A DNA stretch of 64,000 nt from Ruegeria marisrubri (GTDB lineage: Bacteria > Pseudomonadota > Alphaproteobacteria > Rhodobacterales > Rhodobacteraceae): NCBI RefSeq assembly GCF_001507595.1, contig NZ_LQBQ01000023.1, positions 62,001-126,000 on the forward strand. The letters run 5' to 3'. Positions 44,055-52,824 of the stretch are shown piece after piece. The translations under genes and the position numbers were made by a program. Each line of letters opens with the position of its first letter. Position 1 is the stretch's first letter. The notes below the pieces were generated by a model. The model did not search any database. It worked only from the letters and a program-made list of their open reading frames with translations, and was not told where the DNA came from.

Positions 44055-45194
44055 CTACATCTTGCACTCGCCGGCATAGGCGTCGGCATGATCCTCGAGC
44101 GCGACACCCAGGATCTTGTTGGTAAAGACGTCACCCTCCTGCAAGACCTCACGGACGTAGATGTCCTGGATCGGGTGATGGTTCGGGCCGAACTTGAAAT
44201 CGCCGCGCACCGACTCGAACTCGGCCGCTTCCAGCGCGGCACGGAAGGCGTCCTGATCCTTGACGTCGGCCTTGGCCATCGCCGACAGGATCAGGTTCGC
44301 CGTGTCATAGCCCTGCGACGCATAGAGCGAGGGCAGGCGGCCATATTCGGCTTGGAATGCCTCGACAAAGGCCTTGTTCGCCGGATTGTCGATGTCCTTG
44401 TTCCACTGGCTGGTGTTCTTGACGCCCAGCGCAGCGGCGCCGACGGCCTGAAGGATGCCCTGATCGAAGGAAAAGGCCGGGCCCACCACCGGCAGGTCAA
44501 CACCGCTGTCGGCATATTGCTTGAGGAAGGAAATCCCCATCCCTCCAGGCAGGAAGAAGAACACGCTGTCCGCGCCCGAGGCCCGGATCTGGGCGATTTC
44601 GCTGGCATAGTCCTTCTGCCCCAGCTTGGTATAGACCTCGCCGGCCAGATCACCCTCGTAGAACCGCTTGAAGCCAGCCAGCGCGTCCTGGCCCGCCGGA
44701 TAGTTGGGCGCAAGGATGAAGGTGTTCTTGTATCCTGCGGTGTTGGCATAGGCGCCCGCCGCTTCGTGCAGGTTGTCGTTCTGCCACGCGACGTTGAAGT
44801 AGTTCGGATGGCAACCCTTGCCGGCCAGCGCCGACGGGCCCGCGTTCGGCGACAAGTAGAACTTGCCCTGCGCGGTCACCGACGGAACCACCGCCATGGC
44901 CAGGTTCGACCAGATGATGCCGGTCAGGATGTCCACCTTGTCCGACTGGATCATGCGGTCGGCCAGCTGCACCGCGATGTCGGGCTTGCGCTGGTCATCC
45001 TCGACCACGACTTCGATATCCGGGTTTCCGGATTGCTTCACCGCCAGCATGAAGCCGTCGCGCACGTCGATGCCAAGGCCCGCGCCGCCGCCCGACAGCG
45101 TGGTGATCATGCCGACCTTGACCGGCTCGGCCAATGCCATTCCGGCCGACAGCACCGCTGCCGTCGCCGCCAGAAAAAAGGATTTCTTGTTCAT
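44055..45194 (-). CDS. Periplasmic binding protein, branched-chain (HAAT) type, probably aromatic substrate
   Basis: 379 residues. Signal peptide MNKKSFFLAATAAVLSAGMALA, then KVGMITTLSGGGAGLGIDVRDGFMLAVKQSG, standard Peripla_BP_6 start; two Cys (CHP... and C-terminal CKM) may form a disulfide. Relatives in aromatic clusters bind benzoate-like acids. The 173-bp gap upstream could hold its own promoter (TTGCAC at 45359-45354 to TAGCCT at 45336-45331, minus strand, weak). Confidence 0.9.
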   Translation of the reverse strand: MNKKSFFLAATAAVLSAGMALAEPVKVGMITTLSGGGAGLGIDVRDGFMLAVKQSGNPDIEVVVEDDQRKPDIAVQLADRMIQSDKVDILTGIIWSNLAMAVVPSVTAQGKFYLSPNAGPSALAGKGCHPNYFNVAWQNDNLHEAAGAYANTAGYKNTFILAPNYPAGQDALAGFKRFYEGDLAGEVYTKLGQKDYASEIAQIRASGADSVFFFLPGGMGISFLKQYADSGVDLPVVGPAFSFDQGILQAVGAAALGVKNTSQWNKDIDNPANKAFVEAFQAEYGRLPSLYASQGYDTANLILSAMAKADVKDQDAFRAALEAAEFESVRGDFKFGPNHHPIQDIYVREVLQEGDVFTNKILGVALEDHADAYAGECKM

Positions 45195-45367
45195 CTTCTT
45201 CTTCCCCTGTTGAAGGACAGTTATCGAAGGTTTTTCAAGGCGCTCCTGTTCCGGGTGCCGATTTTTTCCCGCAGGCCCCTTCGTAGCCGGGCGGGTTTGT
45301 CATGGTTTTTCCCCTGCGCCCATGCCGAGCAGGCTAACCGGTTTCGCCAAAGGTGCAACAGCGCGTG

Positions 45368-46990
45368 TCACCTTGCGACCTCGCGCAACTGGAAACGCTG
45401 GATCTTGCCGGTTGCAGTTTTTGGCAGGGCGTCGGTGAACACGATGCTGCGCGGATATTTGTAGGGCGCGATGGTCGCCTTGACGTGGTCCTGCAGCGCC
45501 TTTGCCATCGCGTCGTCGCCCACATGGCCCTCGTTCAGCACCACATGGGCCTGAACGATGTTGCCGCGTGCCTCGTCGGGTTTTGCGACGACAGCACATT
45601 CGGCGACGGCAGGATGCGACAGCAGGGCCGCTTCGACCTCGGGTCCGGCGATGTTGTAGCCCGAGCTTTGGATCATGTCGTCGTTGCGGGCGGCGAAATG
45701 CAGATAGCCGTCCTCGTCCATGACAAAGCTGTCGCCGGTGATGTTCCAGCCGTTCAGCACATAGTCCTTCTGGCGCTCGTCGTTCAGATAACGGCACCCG
45801 GTCGGCCCACGGACGGCGAGCCGGCCAGTCGTGCCACGAGGCACCTCATTGCCTTCGTCGTCGATCACCCTGGCCTCGTAGCCTGTCACGGGTCGGCCGG
45901 TGCAGGCCGGGCGATGATCCGAAAAGCGGTTGGTGACAAAGATATGCAGCAGTTCGGTGGCGCCGATCCCGTCGAGCATCGGCTTGCCGGTCTTGGCCAT
46001 CCATTCCTCGTAGATCGGGGCAGGCAGGGTTTCCCCGGCCGACACCGCCGCCCGCAGGCTGGACAGGTCTGCACCCTCGTCCATCGCGGCCAGCATGGTG
46101 CGATAGGCGGTCGGCGCGGTGAAACAGACGGTGGCCTTGTAGGTCTGGATGATGTCGATCAGGTTGGGCGGCGAGGCATTTTCCAGCAGCGCCGCCGAAG
46201 CGCCGAAGCGCAGCGGAAAGATGGCCAGCCCTCCCAGCCCGAAGGTGAAGGCCAGCGGCGGCGACCCGACAAAGATGTCGTCCGGGGTGACCTTCAGCAC
46301 CTCCTTGGCATACCCGTCCGCGATGATCAGCAGATCGCGGTGGAAATGCATCGTCGCCTTGGGCGAGCCGGTCGTGCCCGAGGTGAAGCCCAGCAGCGCC
46401 ACGTCATCCTGGCTGGTTTCGACCGCATCGAAATGCACCGGTTTTTCCAGCGCCAGCCGGTCGAGTTCCGCGTCGTGGTTGGCAGTGCCGTCAAAACCCA
46501 CCACCGCCTTGAGAAAGCGCGAGGTCTTGGCGCAGGCGGCCAGTTCATCCATCAACCGCGTGTCGCACAGCGCATGGGAGATCTCGGCCTTGTCCACGAT
46601 TGCGGTCAGCTCGCCGGTGCGCAGCATGGGCATCGTGTTCACGACCACCGCGCCCGCCTTGGTCGCCGCCAGCCAGCAGGCGACCATCGCCGGGTTGTTC
46701 GCCGAGCGGATCAGGACGCGATTGCCGGGAACGACGCCCAGATCCTCGACCAGCACATGGGCGATGCGGTTGCTCCAGTCGGCCAGTTCCTTGTAGGTGC
46801 GCCGCCGACCGTTGCCGATCAGGGCAGTGTGGTCACCAAAGCCGCGCTCAACCATCCTGTCGGTCAGTTCCACCGCCGCGTTCAGGCGGTCAGGGTAGTC
46901 GAACCCATCCAGAAGCAGGTCGGGCCATTGCTCTCTCGGCGGCAGATTGTCCCGCGCGAAGGTGTCGATATGGGCCGATTCTCCGAGCAT
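45368..46990 (-). CDS. Aryl-CoA ligase (benzoate/2-aminobenzoate-CoA ligase type)
   Basis: 540 residues, AMP-forming ligase. P-loop LLGFTSGTTGSPKATMHFH, DGIGATELLHIF (A5), the hinge segment DGYLHFAARNDDMIQSSGYNIAGPEVE, and catalytic lysine in LPKTATGKIQRF. FTFGLGG and GATELLHIF match the benzoate-CoA ligase branch. It should charge anthranilate (or benzoate) with CoA. ATG 46990 is chosen because AGGGAGG is 6 bases upstream; ATG 46996 abuts it. Confidence 0.9.
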   Translation of the reverse strand: MLGESAHIDTFARDNLPPREQWPDLLLDGFDYPDRLNAAVELTDRMVERGFGDHTALIGNGRRRTYKELADWSNRIAHVLVEDLGVVPGNRVLIRSANNPAMVACWLAATKAGAVVVNTMPMLRTGELTAIVDKAEISHALCDTRLMDELAACAKTSRFLKAVVGFDGTANHDAELDRLALEKPVHFDAVETSQDDVALLGFTSGTTGSPKATMHFHRDLLIIADGYAKEVLKVTPDDIFVGSPPLAFTFGLGGLAIFPLRFGASAALLENASPPNLIDIIQTYKATVCFTAPTAYRTMLAAMDEGADLSSLRAAVSAGETLPAPIYEEWMAKTGKPMLDGIGATELLHIFVTNRFSDHRPACTGRPVTGYEARVIDDEGNEVPRGTTGRLAVRGPTGCRYLNDERQKDYVLNGWNITGDSFVMDEDGYLHFAARNDDMIQSSGYNIAGPEVEAALLSHPAVAECAVVAKPDEARGNIVQAHVVLNEGHVGDDAMAKALQDHVKATIAPYKYPRSIVFTDALPKTATGKIQRFQLREVAR

Positions 46991-46992
46991 TT

Positions 46993-48153
46993 TCATCCTC
47001 CCTGATGAGCACCCAGGGTCTGCCGCGCAATCACCACGCGCTGCACGTCCGAGGCGCCTTCGTAAATGCGCAGCGCACGGATTTCGCGATAGAGCCGCTC
47101 GACCGTCTGGCCGGATTTCACCCCGTCGCCGCCGAACAGCTGAACCGCCCTGTCGATCACGTCCTGGGCGTGGTCGGTGGCGAACAGCTTGGCCATCGCG
47201 GCCTCGCGGGTGACACGCGGCGCGCCCGAATCCTTTGTCCATGCAGCGCGATAGACGAGCAGCGCCGCCGCATCCACATCCAGCGCCATGTCGGCGATAT
47301 GGCCTTGAACCATTTGCAGGTCGGACAGGGGTGCGCCACCGATTTGGCGGGATTTTGCCCGTGTCAGAGCCTCATCCAGCGCACGCCGGGCAAAGCCCAG
47401 AGCCGCCGCCGCGACGGTCGAACGGAACACGTCGAGCACTGACATGGCGATCCGGAACCCCTCGCCGGGGGCGCCGATCATCGCGTGAACTGGAATGCGG
47501 CAATCGGTGAATCGCAACGTGGCCAGCGGGTGCGGCGCGATCGTCTCCAAACGTTCGACCACCTCGAATCCCGGCAGGCCAGCCGGCACGACAAAGGCGG
47601 ACAGGCCTTTGGCTCCGGGCGCTTCTCCAGTCCGGGCAAACAGCGTGTAGACATCCGCGATACCGCCGTTCGAGATCCATGTCTTTTCGCCGTTCAGAAC
47701 GAAATGCTCTCCGTCACGGGTCGCGGTCATGGTGGAGTTGGCGACATCCGAACCCGACTGCGGCTCGGTCAGGGCAAAGGCCGAGATCGCCTGCCCCGAG
47801 CGCGTGAGGGGCAGCCACTCGGCCTTCTGGGCGTCACTTCCGAACAGCGAGATCGCCCCCGTGCCCAGCCCCTGCATGGCAAAGGCAAAGTCGGCCAGAC
47901 CATCATGGCGGGCCAGCGTCTCGCGGATCAGGCACAGGGTGCGCACGTCCAGCTCACCACCTTCGGGCGGAACCGCGGAATGCGTCAGCCACCCATCCCG
48001 GCCCAGCGCCGAGACCAGGTCCCAGCAGGCTTGATCGGTGTCGGAATGGTCGATCCGGCCCAGTTCCCGCGCGGCCCACTGCTCGAGCGCCGTTGCCAGT
48101 TCGCGGTGGCGATCCTCGAAGAAGGGCCAGTTCAGGAACGACCGGTCGGGCAT
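46993..48153 (-). CDS. Acyl-CoA dehydrogenase
   Basis: 386 residues. Motifs: [66 protein letters not shown] and the C-terminal active-site stretch [18 protein letters not shown] with the catalytic Glu in YEGASD. Introduces the alpha-beta double bond in a ring or ring-opened acyl-CoA. Confidence 0.93.
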   Translation of the reverse strand: MPDRSFLNWPFFEDRHRELATALEQWAARELGRIDHSDTDQACWDLVSALGRDGWLTHSAVPPEGGELDVRTLCLIRETLARHDGLADFAFAMQGLGTGAISLFGSDAQKAEWLPLTRSGQAISAFALTEPQSGSDVANSTMTATRDGEHFVLNGEKTWISNGGIADVYTLFARTGEAPGAKGLSAFVVPAGLPGFEVVERLETIAPHPLATLRFTDCRIPVHAMIGAPGEGFRIAMSVLDVFRSTVAAAALGFARRALDEALTRAKSRQIGGAPLSDLQMVQGHIADMALDVDAAALLVYRAAWTKDSGAPRVTREAAMAKLFATDHAQDVIDRAVQLFGGDGVKSGQTVERLYREIRALRIYEGASDVQRVVIARQTLGAHQGG

Positions 48154-48156
48154 CCG

Positions 48157-48963
48157 TCAATCCCCCTCGAAAACCGGCTTTTCACGCGCGACGAAAGCCT
48201 TGTAGGCGCGCTCGAAATCCCCGGTCTGCATGCAGATCGCCTGCGCCTGCGCCTCGGCCTCGATCGCCTGTTCGATCGACATGGACCATTCCTGCGCCAG
48301 CATGGTCTTGGTCATCATATGGCCGAAATTCGGCCCCTGGACCAAGCGGCGCGCCAGGTCGCGCGCGGCCGTTTCCAGGTCTTCCCCCGGCACGATCCGG
48401 TTGAAGAACCCCCAGCGTTCACCCTCTTCGGCGCTCATGGACCGCCCGGTATAGAGCAGTTCCGCCGCGCGACCCTGTCCGATGATCCGGGGCAGGATGG
48501 CGCAGGCGCCCATGTCGCAGCCCGCAAGGCCGACGCGGGTGAACAGGAACGCGGTCTTGGCCTCGGGCGTGGCGATCCGCAGATCGCTGGCCATGGCGAT
48601 GATCGCGCCCGCGCCCACGCAGACACCGTCAACCGCTGCGATGATGGGCTTGCCGCAATTCACCATCGCCTTGACCAGATCCCCGGTCATGCGCGTGAAG
48701 GCCAGCAACTCTTTCATGTTCATGCGCGTCAGTGGCCCGATGATGTCGTGTACATCACCGCCCGAGCTGAAATTTCCGCCGTTCGAGGCAAAGATGACGG
48801 CCTTCACGTCATCCGAATAGACCAGATCGCGGAACCAGTCGCGCAGTTCGGCATAGCTGTCGAAGGTCAGGGGATTCTTGCGGTCGGGCCGGTCCAGCGC
48901 CACCCGGGCTATGCCATCCGAAATCTCGCACAGGAAGTGCCTGGTGTCGCTGCGCATGTCCAT
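48157..48963 (-). CDS. Enoyl-CoA hydratase/isomerase family protein
   Basis: 268 residues of the crotonase fold. Oxyanion segments [17 protein letters not shown] and [39 protein letters not shown] is in the place where hydratases carry their second Glu, so the catalysed step may be hydration, isomerisation or ring hydrolysis. ATG 48963 has GGAGG 6 bases upstream; ATG 48966 is the alternative. Overlaps the marR stop. Confidence 0.9.
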   Translation of the reverse strand: MDMRSDTRHFLCEISDGIARVALDRPDRKNPLTFDSYAELRDWFRDLVYSDDVKAVIFASNGGNFSSGGDVHDIIGPLTRMNMKELLAFTRMTGDLVKAMVNCGKPIIAAVDGVCVGAGAIIAMASDLRIATPEAKTAFLFTRVGLAGCDMGACAILPRIIGQGRAAELLYTGRSMSAEEGERWGFFNRIVPGEDLETAARDLARRLVQGPNFGHMMTKTMLAQEWSMSIEQAIEAEAQAQAICMQTGDFERAYKAFVAREKPVFEGD

Positions 48964-49433
48964 CATCTTCCTCCGTCCAGAGACGCCATCAGTTCCTCCA
49001 GCCGCGCGCCCATGGCCGCGGCTTCCTCGGCACTCAGCGCACCCAGTATCTCGTCGATCCAGCCCTCATGCGCGGCCGCCTGGGTCGCGAAATCGGCCTG
49101 CCCCTTGGGCGTCATGCGCACCAACGAGGCCCGCCGGTCACCTTCGACCGCCACGCGCACCACCAGCCCCTCGGCGACCAGCCGGTCGACGATGCCGGTC
49201 ACGTTGCCATTCGACACCCGCAACACGCCCGAAAGCTCGCTCATCTTCAGACCGTCCCTGTGCCGCGACAGGGCGGCCATCACGTCAAAGCGGGGAAGGG
49301 TGGAGTCGAACTCCCGGCGCAGATTGGCGCGCAACCGGGCCTCGATCCCGCGCGACAGCTTGAGCAGCCGCAGCCAGAGGCGCAGGCGTTCCTTGCTGGG
49401 CGTTTCGCCGGGCGTGGGATTGGGTCGGGTCAT
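48963..49433 (-). CDS. MarR-family regulator of the aromatic-CoA cluster
   Basis: 156 residues. Winged helix [50 protein letters not shown]. MarR proteins controlling aryl-CoA operons often respond to the CoA thioester. ATG 49433 has GGAGGGG upstream. It is the first confident gene of the 14-gene minus-strand cluster and overlaps both the hydratase gene and a small upstream frame. Confidence 0.9.
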   Translation of the reverse strand: MTRPNPTPGETPSKERLRLWLRLLKLSRGIEARLRANLRREFDSTLPRFDVMAALSRHRDGLKMSELSGVLRVSNGNVTGIVDRLVAEGLVVRVAVEGDRRASLVRMTPKGQADFATQAAAHEGWIDEILGALSAEEAAAMGARLEELMASLDGGR

Positions 49434-49534
49434 ATTTCCCCTCCGGATCGGGCAAGAGCGTGGCCATGAACGCTGGGCGCATCGGCGGCGAAGCCTCTCC
49501 CGGTCAACAAAACACGTGCATCGGAAATGATCAT
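49430..49534 (-). CDS. Candidate 34-aa upstream ORF coupled to marR
   Basis: Starts MIISDARVLLTGRG; GAGG stands about 6 bases before the ATG, and its TGA overlaps the marR ATG (ATGA). The first 12 residues look like the start of a short-chain dehydrogenase (form: ISxARVLVTG), but the rest does not continue the fold. Either a leader peptide, a remnant of a lost dehydrogenase gene, or chance. Confidence 0.3.
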   Translation of the reverse strand: MIISDARVLLTGRGFAADAPSVHGHALARSGGEI

Positions 49535-49794
49535 CGCGCACCTCTGTCGGGGAGAAGGTAGCAAATCCGATTTGCTTCAACAATATAAATTTTGAACCTA
49601 AAATATATAGCGGTCCGGGCATTTCCGCAGAAGGAGACGGAAACGACATGCTGTCTGCGGTTTCTTGTCATCGATCCCGCGCAGCTATACCGTTCGCCGA
49701 CAATTCAGTCTGACAGGCGTTTTTTGTACCGGCAAATTTCGGCCTGCCGGAACCGGATGCCGAAGAAAACCCACGACCAAGGTTTCTCCGAGAG
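49535..49794. promoter_or_regulatory. Divergent control region between the aromatic cluster and the MFS gene
   Basis: The gap between marR and the MFS gene is 361 bp. It holds an AT-rich block with nested repeats: GCAAAT-CCG-ATTTGC (49561-49575) and TTCAA...TTGAA (49576-49596), good candidates for MarR binding. On the plus strand TTCAAC-N17-TAAAAT (49576-49604) could be a promoter. It is followed by AAGGAG and a 21-codon frame (49648-49713) that leads nowhere. Confidence 0.45.
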
Positions 49795-51114
49795 ATGCTG
49801 CAAGTTCTGAAGAACCGGGTTTACCGTCATCTCTACGCCGCGCAGCTCGTTGCGCTGACCGGCACAGGCTTGGCGACCGTTGCGCTCAGCCTGCTGGCCT
49901 ACGATCTGGCCGGTGATGCGGCCGGCATGGTGCTGGGGACGGCTTTGACCATCAAGATGACTGCCTATGTCGTGGTGGCGCCGATCGCAGCCGCCTTTGC
50001 CGAGCGGGTGAACCGTCGCCGGATGCTGGTGACGCTGGATCTGCTGCGCGCGGGCGTTGCCGTCTGCCTGCCCTTCGTGACCGAGATCTGGCAGGTCTAT
50101 GTGCTGATCTTCGTTCTTCAATCCGCTTCCGCGGGCTTCACCCCCGCCTTCCAGGCGACCATCCCGGATGTACTGCCGGACGAGCAGGACTATACCAACG
50201 CCCTGTCCCTGTCCCGTCTGGCGATGGACCTCGAAAGCCTGCTGAGCCCGGCTCTGGCCGCGGCCCTTCTGCTGCTCGTGAGCTATGACAGCCTGTTCTG
50301 GGGCACCGGGCTGGGCTTTGTCGCTTCGGCGTTGCTGGTCGTGTCGGTGGCGTTGCCATCGCCGAAACCGGCCAAGCGACATGGGATCTATGACCGGACG
50401 ACGCGTGGCATTCGGATCTATCTGAACACGCCCAGACTGCGCGGATTGCTGGCCTTGAACTGGGTATCGGCCGCCTTGGGGTCGATGGTATTCGTCAACA
50501 CCGTCGTTCTCGTGCGCTCGGATCTTGGGTTGGCGGAAAGCGCCGTGGCGCTGGCGCTGGCGGGGTTCGGCCTGGGCTCGATGCTGGCTGCGCTGATCCT
50601 GCCGCGCGTGCTGCATCAGGTCGAAGACCGCAGCGTCATGCTGGCAGGCGCCGTGCTGGGCATGGGCGCGATGGGGGCGGCGGCCCTCATGAGCCAGCTT
50701 GTGCCGATGACCCTGGCCCTGCTGTCGCTGTTCTGGGCCATGATCGGCTTTGGCTATTCGACGATCCTGACGCCGTCTGGCCGTCTGCTGGCCCGTTCGG
50801 CCCATGCGGCCGATCGTCCTGCCGTCTATGCCGCCCAGTTCACGCTGTCTCATGCCTGCTGGCTGATCTTCTACCCGCTTGCGGGCTGGCTGATGACAGT
50901 CGGGGGCGCGACATTCGCGATGGGTGTTCTCGCGATCGCCTCGTTGGCCGGTGCAACTGCCGCATGGGCGCTTTGGCCGCGGCACAGCGGGCAGCCGGTG
51001 GCGCACAGCCATCCCGATCTGCCCCCCGATCACCCGCATCTGGCAGGGGCCGGGCCGCACAGCCACGCCATCATCATCGACGAGTTGCATCCGCGCTATC
51101 CGCAGGAGCCTTGA
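49795..51114 (+). CDS. MFS exporter with His-rich C-terminal tail (NreB-like)
   Basis: 439 residues, about 12 membrane segments of the MFS_3 type (AFAERVNRRRMLVTLDLLRAG loop; LLARSAHAADRPAVYAAQF). The last 44 residues are hydrophilic with eight histidines in HS/HP/HxH pairs, like the metal-binding tails of NreB-type nickel exporters. Likely an inner-membrane efflux pump for Ni, Co or a related cation, but this rests on the tail. Ribosome site weak. Divergent from the aromatic cluster. Confidence 0.82.
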   Translation: MLQVLKNRVYRHLYAAQLVALTGTGLATVALSLLAYDLAGDAAGMVLGTALTIKMTAYVVVAPIAAAFAERVNRRRMLVTLDLLRAGVAVCLPFVTEIWQVYVLIFVLQSASAGFTPAFQATIPDVLPDEQDYTNALSLSRLAMDLESLLSPALAAALLLLVSYDSLFWGTGLGFVASALLVVSVALPSPKPAKRHGIYDRTTRGIRIYLNTPRLRGLLALNWVSAALGSMVFVNTVVLVRSDLGLAESAVALALAGFGLGSMLAALILPRVLHQVEDRSVMLAGAVLGMGAMGAAALMSQLVPMTLALLSLFWAMIGFGYSTILTPSGRLLARSAHAADRPAVYAAQFTLSHACWLIFYPLAGWLMTVGGATFAMGVLAIASLAGATAAWALWPRHSGQPVAHSHPDLPPDHPHLAGAGPHSHAIIIDELHPRYPQEP

Positions 51115-51171
51115 GCCACGGGCCGGATCTGCTCTACACCCGATAGGGACACGACCCGCACCGGAGCCTCC

Positions 51172-51600
51172 ATGGACCAGCTCGACCGCCGCATCATCGC
51201 CGCGCTGCAACACAATGCGCGGGAGTCGACGACAAAGATCGCGGCCAAACTAGGCGTCGCGCGCACGACCGTGCACGAGCGGATCGCGCGCATGGAGGAA
51301 AGCGGCGTGATCGCCGGCTATACCGTTGTGCTGCGTGAACCTCAGGATGAAAGTCGGGTGCAGGTCTGCGTGATGCTGGAAGTTCAGCAGAAAGAGACCA
51401 ACCGCATCATCAAGCGGCTTGAAGCCTACCCGGAGGTCAAGCTTTGCCTGTCGATCAACGGCGAATACGACCTGCTGCTGTCGGCCGAGGCGCCGCGGAT
51501 CGAGGATCTGGACGTGCTGGTGGACGAACTGGCCGAGATTCCCGGCGTTATCCGCACCAATACCAGTGTCGTGTTCGGCCGCCGCATCGATCGGAAGTGA
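51172..51600 (+). CDS. Lrp/AsnC-family regulator
   Basis: 142 residues. N-terminal HTH (LDRRIIAALQHNARESTTKIAAKLGVARTTVHERIARME) and C-terminal RAM ligand domain (LEAYPEVKLCLSINGEYDLLL, PGVIRTNTSVVF). Lies 114 bp before the saccharopine dehydrogenase gene, so probably a lysine-sensing local regulator. Confidence 0.9.
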   Translation: MDQLDRRIIAALQHNARESTTKIAAKLGVARTTVHERIARMEESGVIAGYTVVLREPQDESRVQVCVMLEVQQKETNRIIKRLEAYPEVKLCLSINGEYDLLLSAEAPRIEDLDVLVDELAEIPGVIRTNTSVVFGRRIDRK

Positions 51601-51616
51601 CGCTTTGACAGATTTT

Positions 51617-51660
51617 CCGTCACTATGACGGCCTAGTCGGTCATTCCGTCACTCTGATCC
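51617..51660. promoter_or_regulatory. Candidate Lrp operator pair before the saccharopine dehydrogenase gene
   Basis: Perfect palindrome CCGTCA-CTA-TGACGG (51617-51631), then a degenerate copy CCGTCA-CTC-TGATCC (51646-51660). The two start 29 bp apart, close to three helical turns, as expected for a cooperative Lrp-type octamer. TTGACA at 51605-51610 may be part of the promoter. Confidence 0.5.
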
Positions 51661-51714
51661 CTACAGATCGGACAGTGGATACGTCAGACTCTCTGCCAGA
51701 GAAGGAGACGTGCC

Positions 51715-52821
51715 ATGCAATGGAATATCTGCATCGTCGGAGCCGGCAAAATCGGCCAGATGATCGCCACTTTGCTCAAGACCTCGCCCAACTATGCCGT
51801 CACCGTCGCGGATCATGACCTGTCCGCGCTGTCGGTTCTGAACAGGATGGGCGTTGCCACCAAGCAGATCGACGCCAGGGACGAGGCCGGGCTGGCCGAG
51901 GGCCTCAAGGGTTTCAACGCCGTGATCTCGGCGGCCCCGTTCTTTCTGACACCGGCCATCGCCAAGGCCGCCAAGGCGGCAGGCGCGCACTACTTCGACC
52001 TGACCGAGGACGTGGCGGCCACCAACGCCGTGCGCGAACTGGCCAAGGAAAGCGAGACCGCCTTCATGCCGCAATGCGGTCTGGCGCCGGGTTTCGTCGG
52101 CATCGCGGGCGCCGCGCTGGCCTCCGAGTTCGACGAGATCGACAGCCTGCACATGCGGGTGGGTGCGCTGCCGCTCTATCCGACCAACGCGCTGAAATAC
52201 AATCTGACCTGGTCCACCGACGGGCTGATCAACGAATACTGCAACCCCTGCGACGCCATCGTGAACGGCCAGCGGGTCAAGACCCAGCCGCTGGAGGATT
52301 ACGAGATCCTCGGCCATGACGGGGTCGAGTATGAGTGCTTCAACACTTCTGGAGGCCTGGGCACCCTGCCGGAAACGCTGGAAGGCAAGGCGCGGGCCGT
52401 CTCCTACCGCTCGATCCGGTACCCGGGTCACCGAGACCTGCTGAAGCTGTTGCTGAACGATCTGGGGCTGGAACGCCGCCGCGACCTGTTGAAAGAGATC
52501 TTCGAGACCGCCCTGCCCCGCACCGATCAGGACGTGGTGCTGGTCTATTGCACCGCCAAGGGCCTGATCGACGGGCAACTGCGCGAGAAATCCCTGATCA
52601 ACAAGTCCTTCGCCCGCACCATCGACGGGCAGGTCTGGAGCGCGATCCAGGTCACGACCGCCGCCGGTGTTCTTGGCGTGGTCGACCTGATGCGCACCGG
52701 AGTTCTGCCGCAGACGGGGTTTGTCCGGCAGGAGCAGGTGAAGCTCACAGATTTCCTCGAAACCGAATTTGGCCGCCTCTACCGGGCGGGGGACGCAACC
52801 GCACAGAACAAGGCAGCCTGA
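51715..52821 (+). CDS. Saccharopine dehydrogenase-like protein (lysine catabolism)
   Basis: 368 residues. Rossmann start [17 protein letters not shown], then [30 protein letters not shown] and the saccharopine reductase C-terminal domain ([35 protein letters not shown]). In the saccharopine route it splits saccharopine into glutamate and aminoadipate semialdehyde. The partner lysine-ketoglutarate reductase is not in the window. AAGGAGA precedes the ATG. It is followed 3 bp later by the matching aldehyde dehydrogenase. Confidence 0.88.
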   Translation: MQWNICIVGAGKIGQMIATLLKTSPNYAVTVADHDLSALSVLNRMGVATKQIDARDEAGLAEGLKGFNAVISAAPFFLTPAIAKAAKAAGAHYFDLTEDVAATNAVRELAKESETAFMPQCGLAPGFVGIAGAALASEFDEIDSLHMRVGALPLYPTNALKYNLTWSTDGLINEYCNPCDAIVNGQRVKTQPLEDYEILGHDGVEYECFNTSGGLGTLPETLEGKARAVSYRSIRYPGHRDLLKLLLNDLGLERRRDLLKEIFETALPRTDQDVVLVYCTAKGLIDGQLREKSLINKSFARTIDGQVWSAIQVTTAAGVLGVVDLMRTGVLPQTGFVRQEQVKLTDFLETEFGRLYRAGDATAQNKAA

Positions 52822-52824
52822 GAC

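Noticed and set aside
47485..49530. A 681-codon plus-strand frame across the dehydrogenase, hydratase and marR genes
   Set aside because: Composition is Arg/Gly/Asp-rich shadow sequence; the minus-strand genes have catalytic motifs and overlapping starts and stops.
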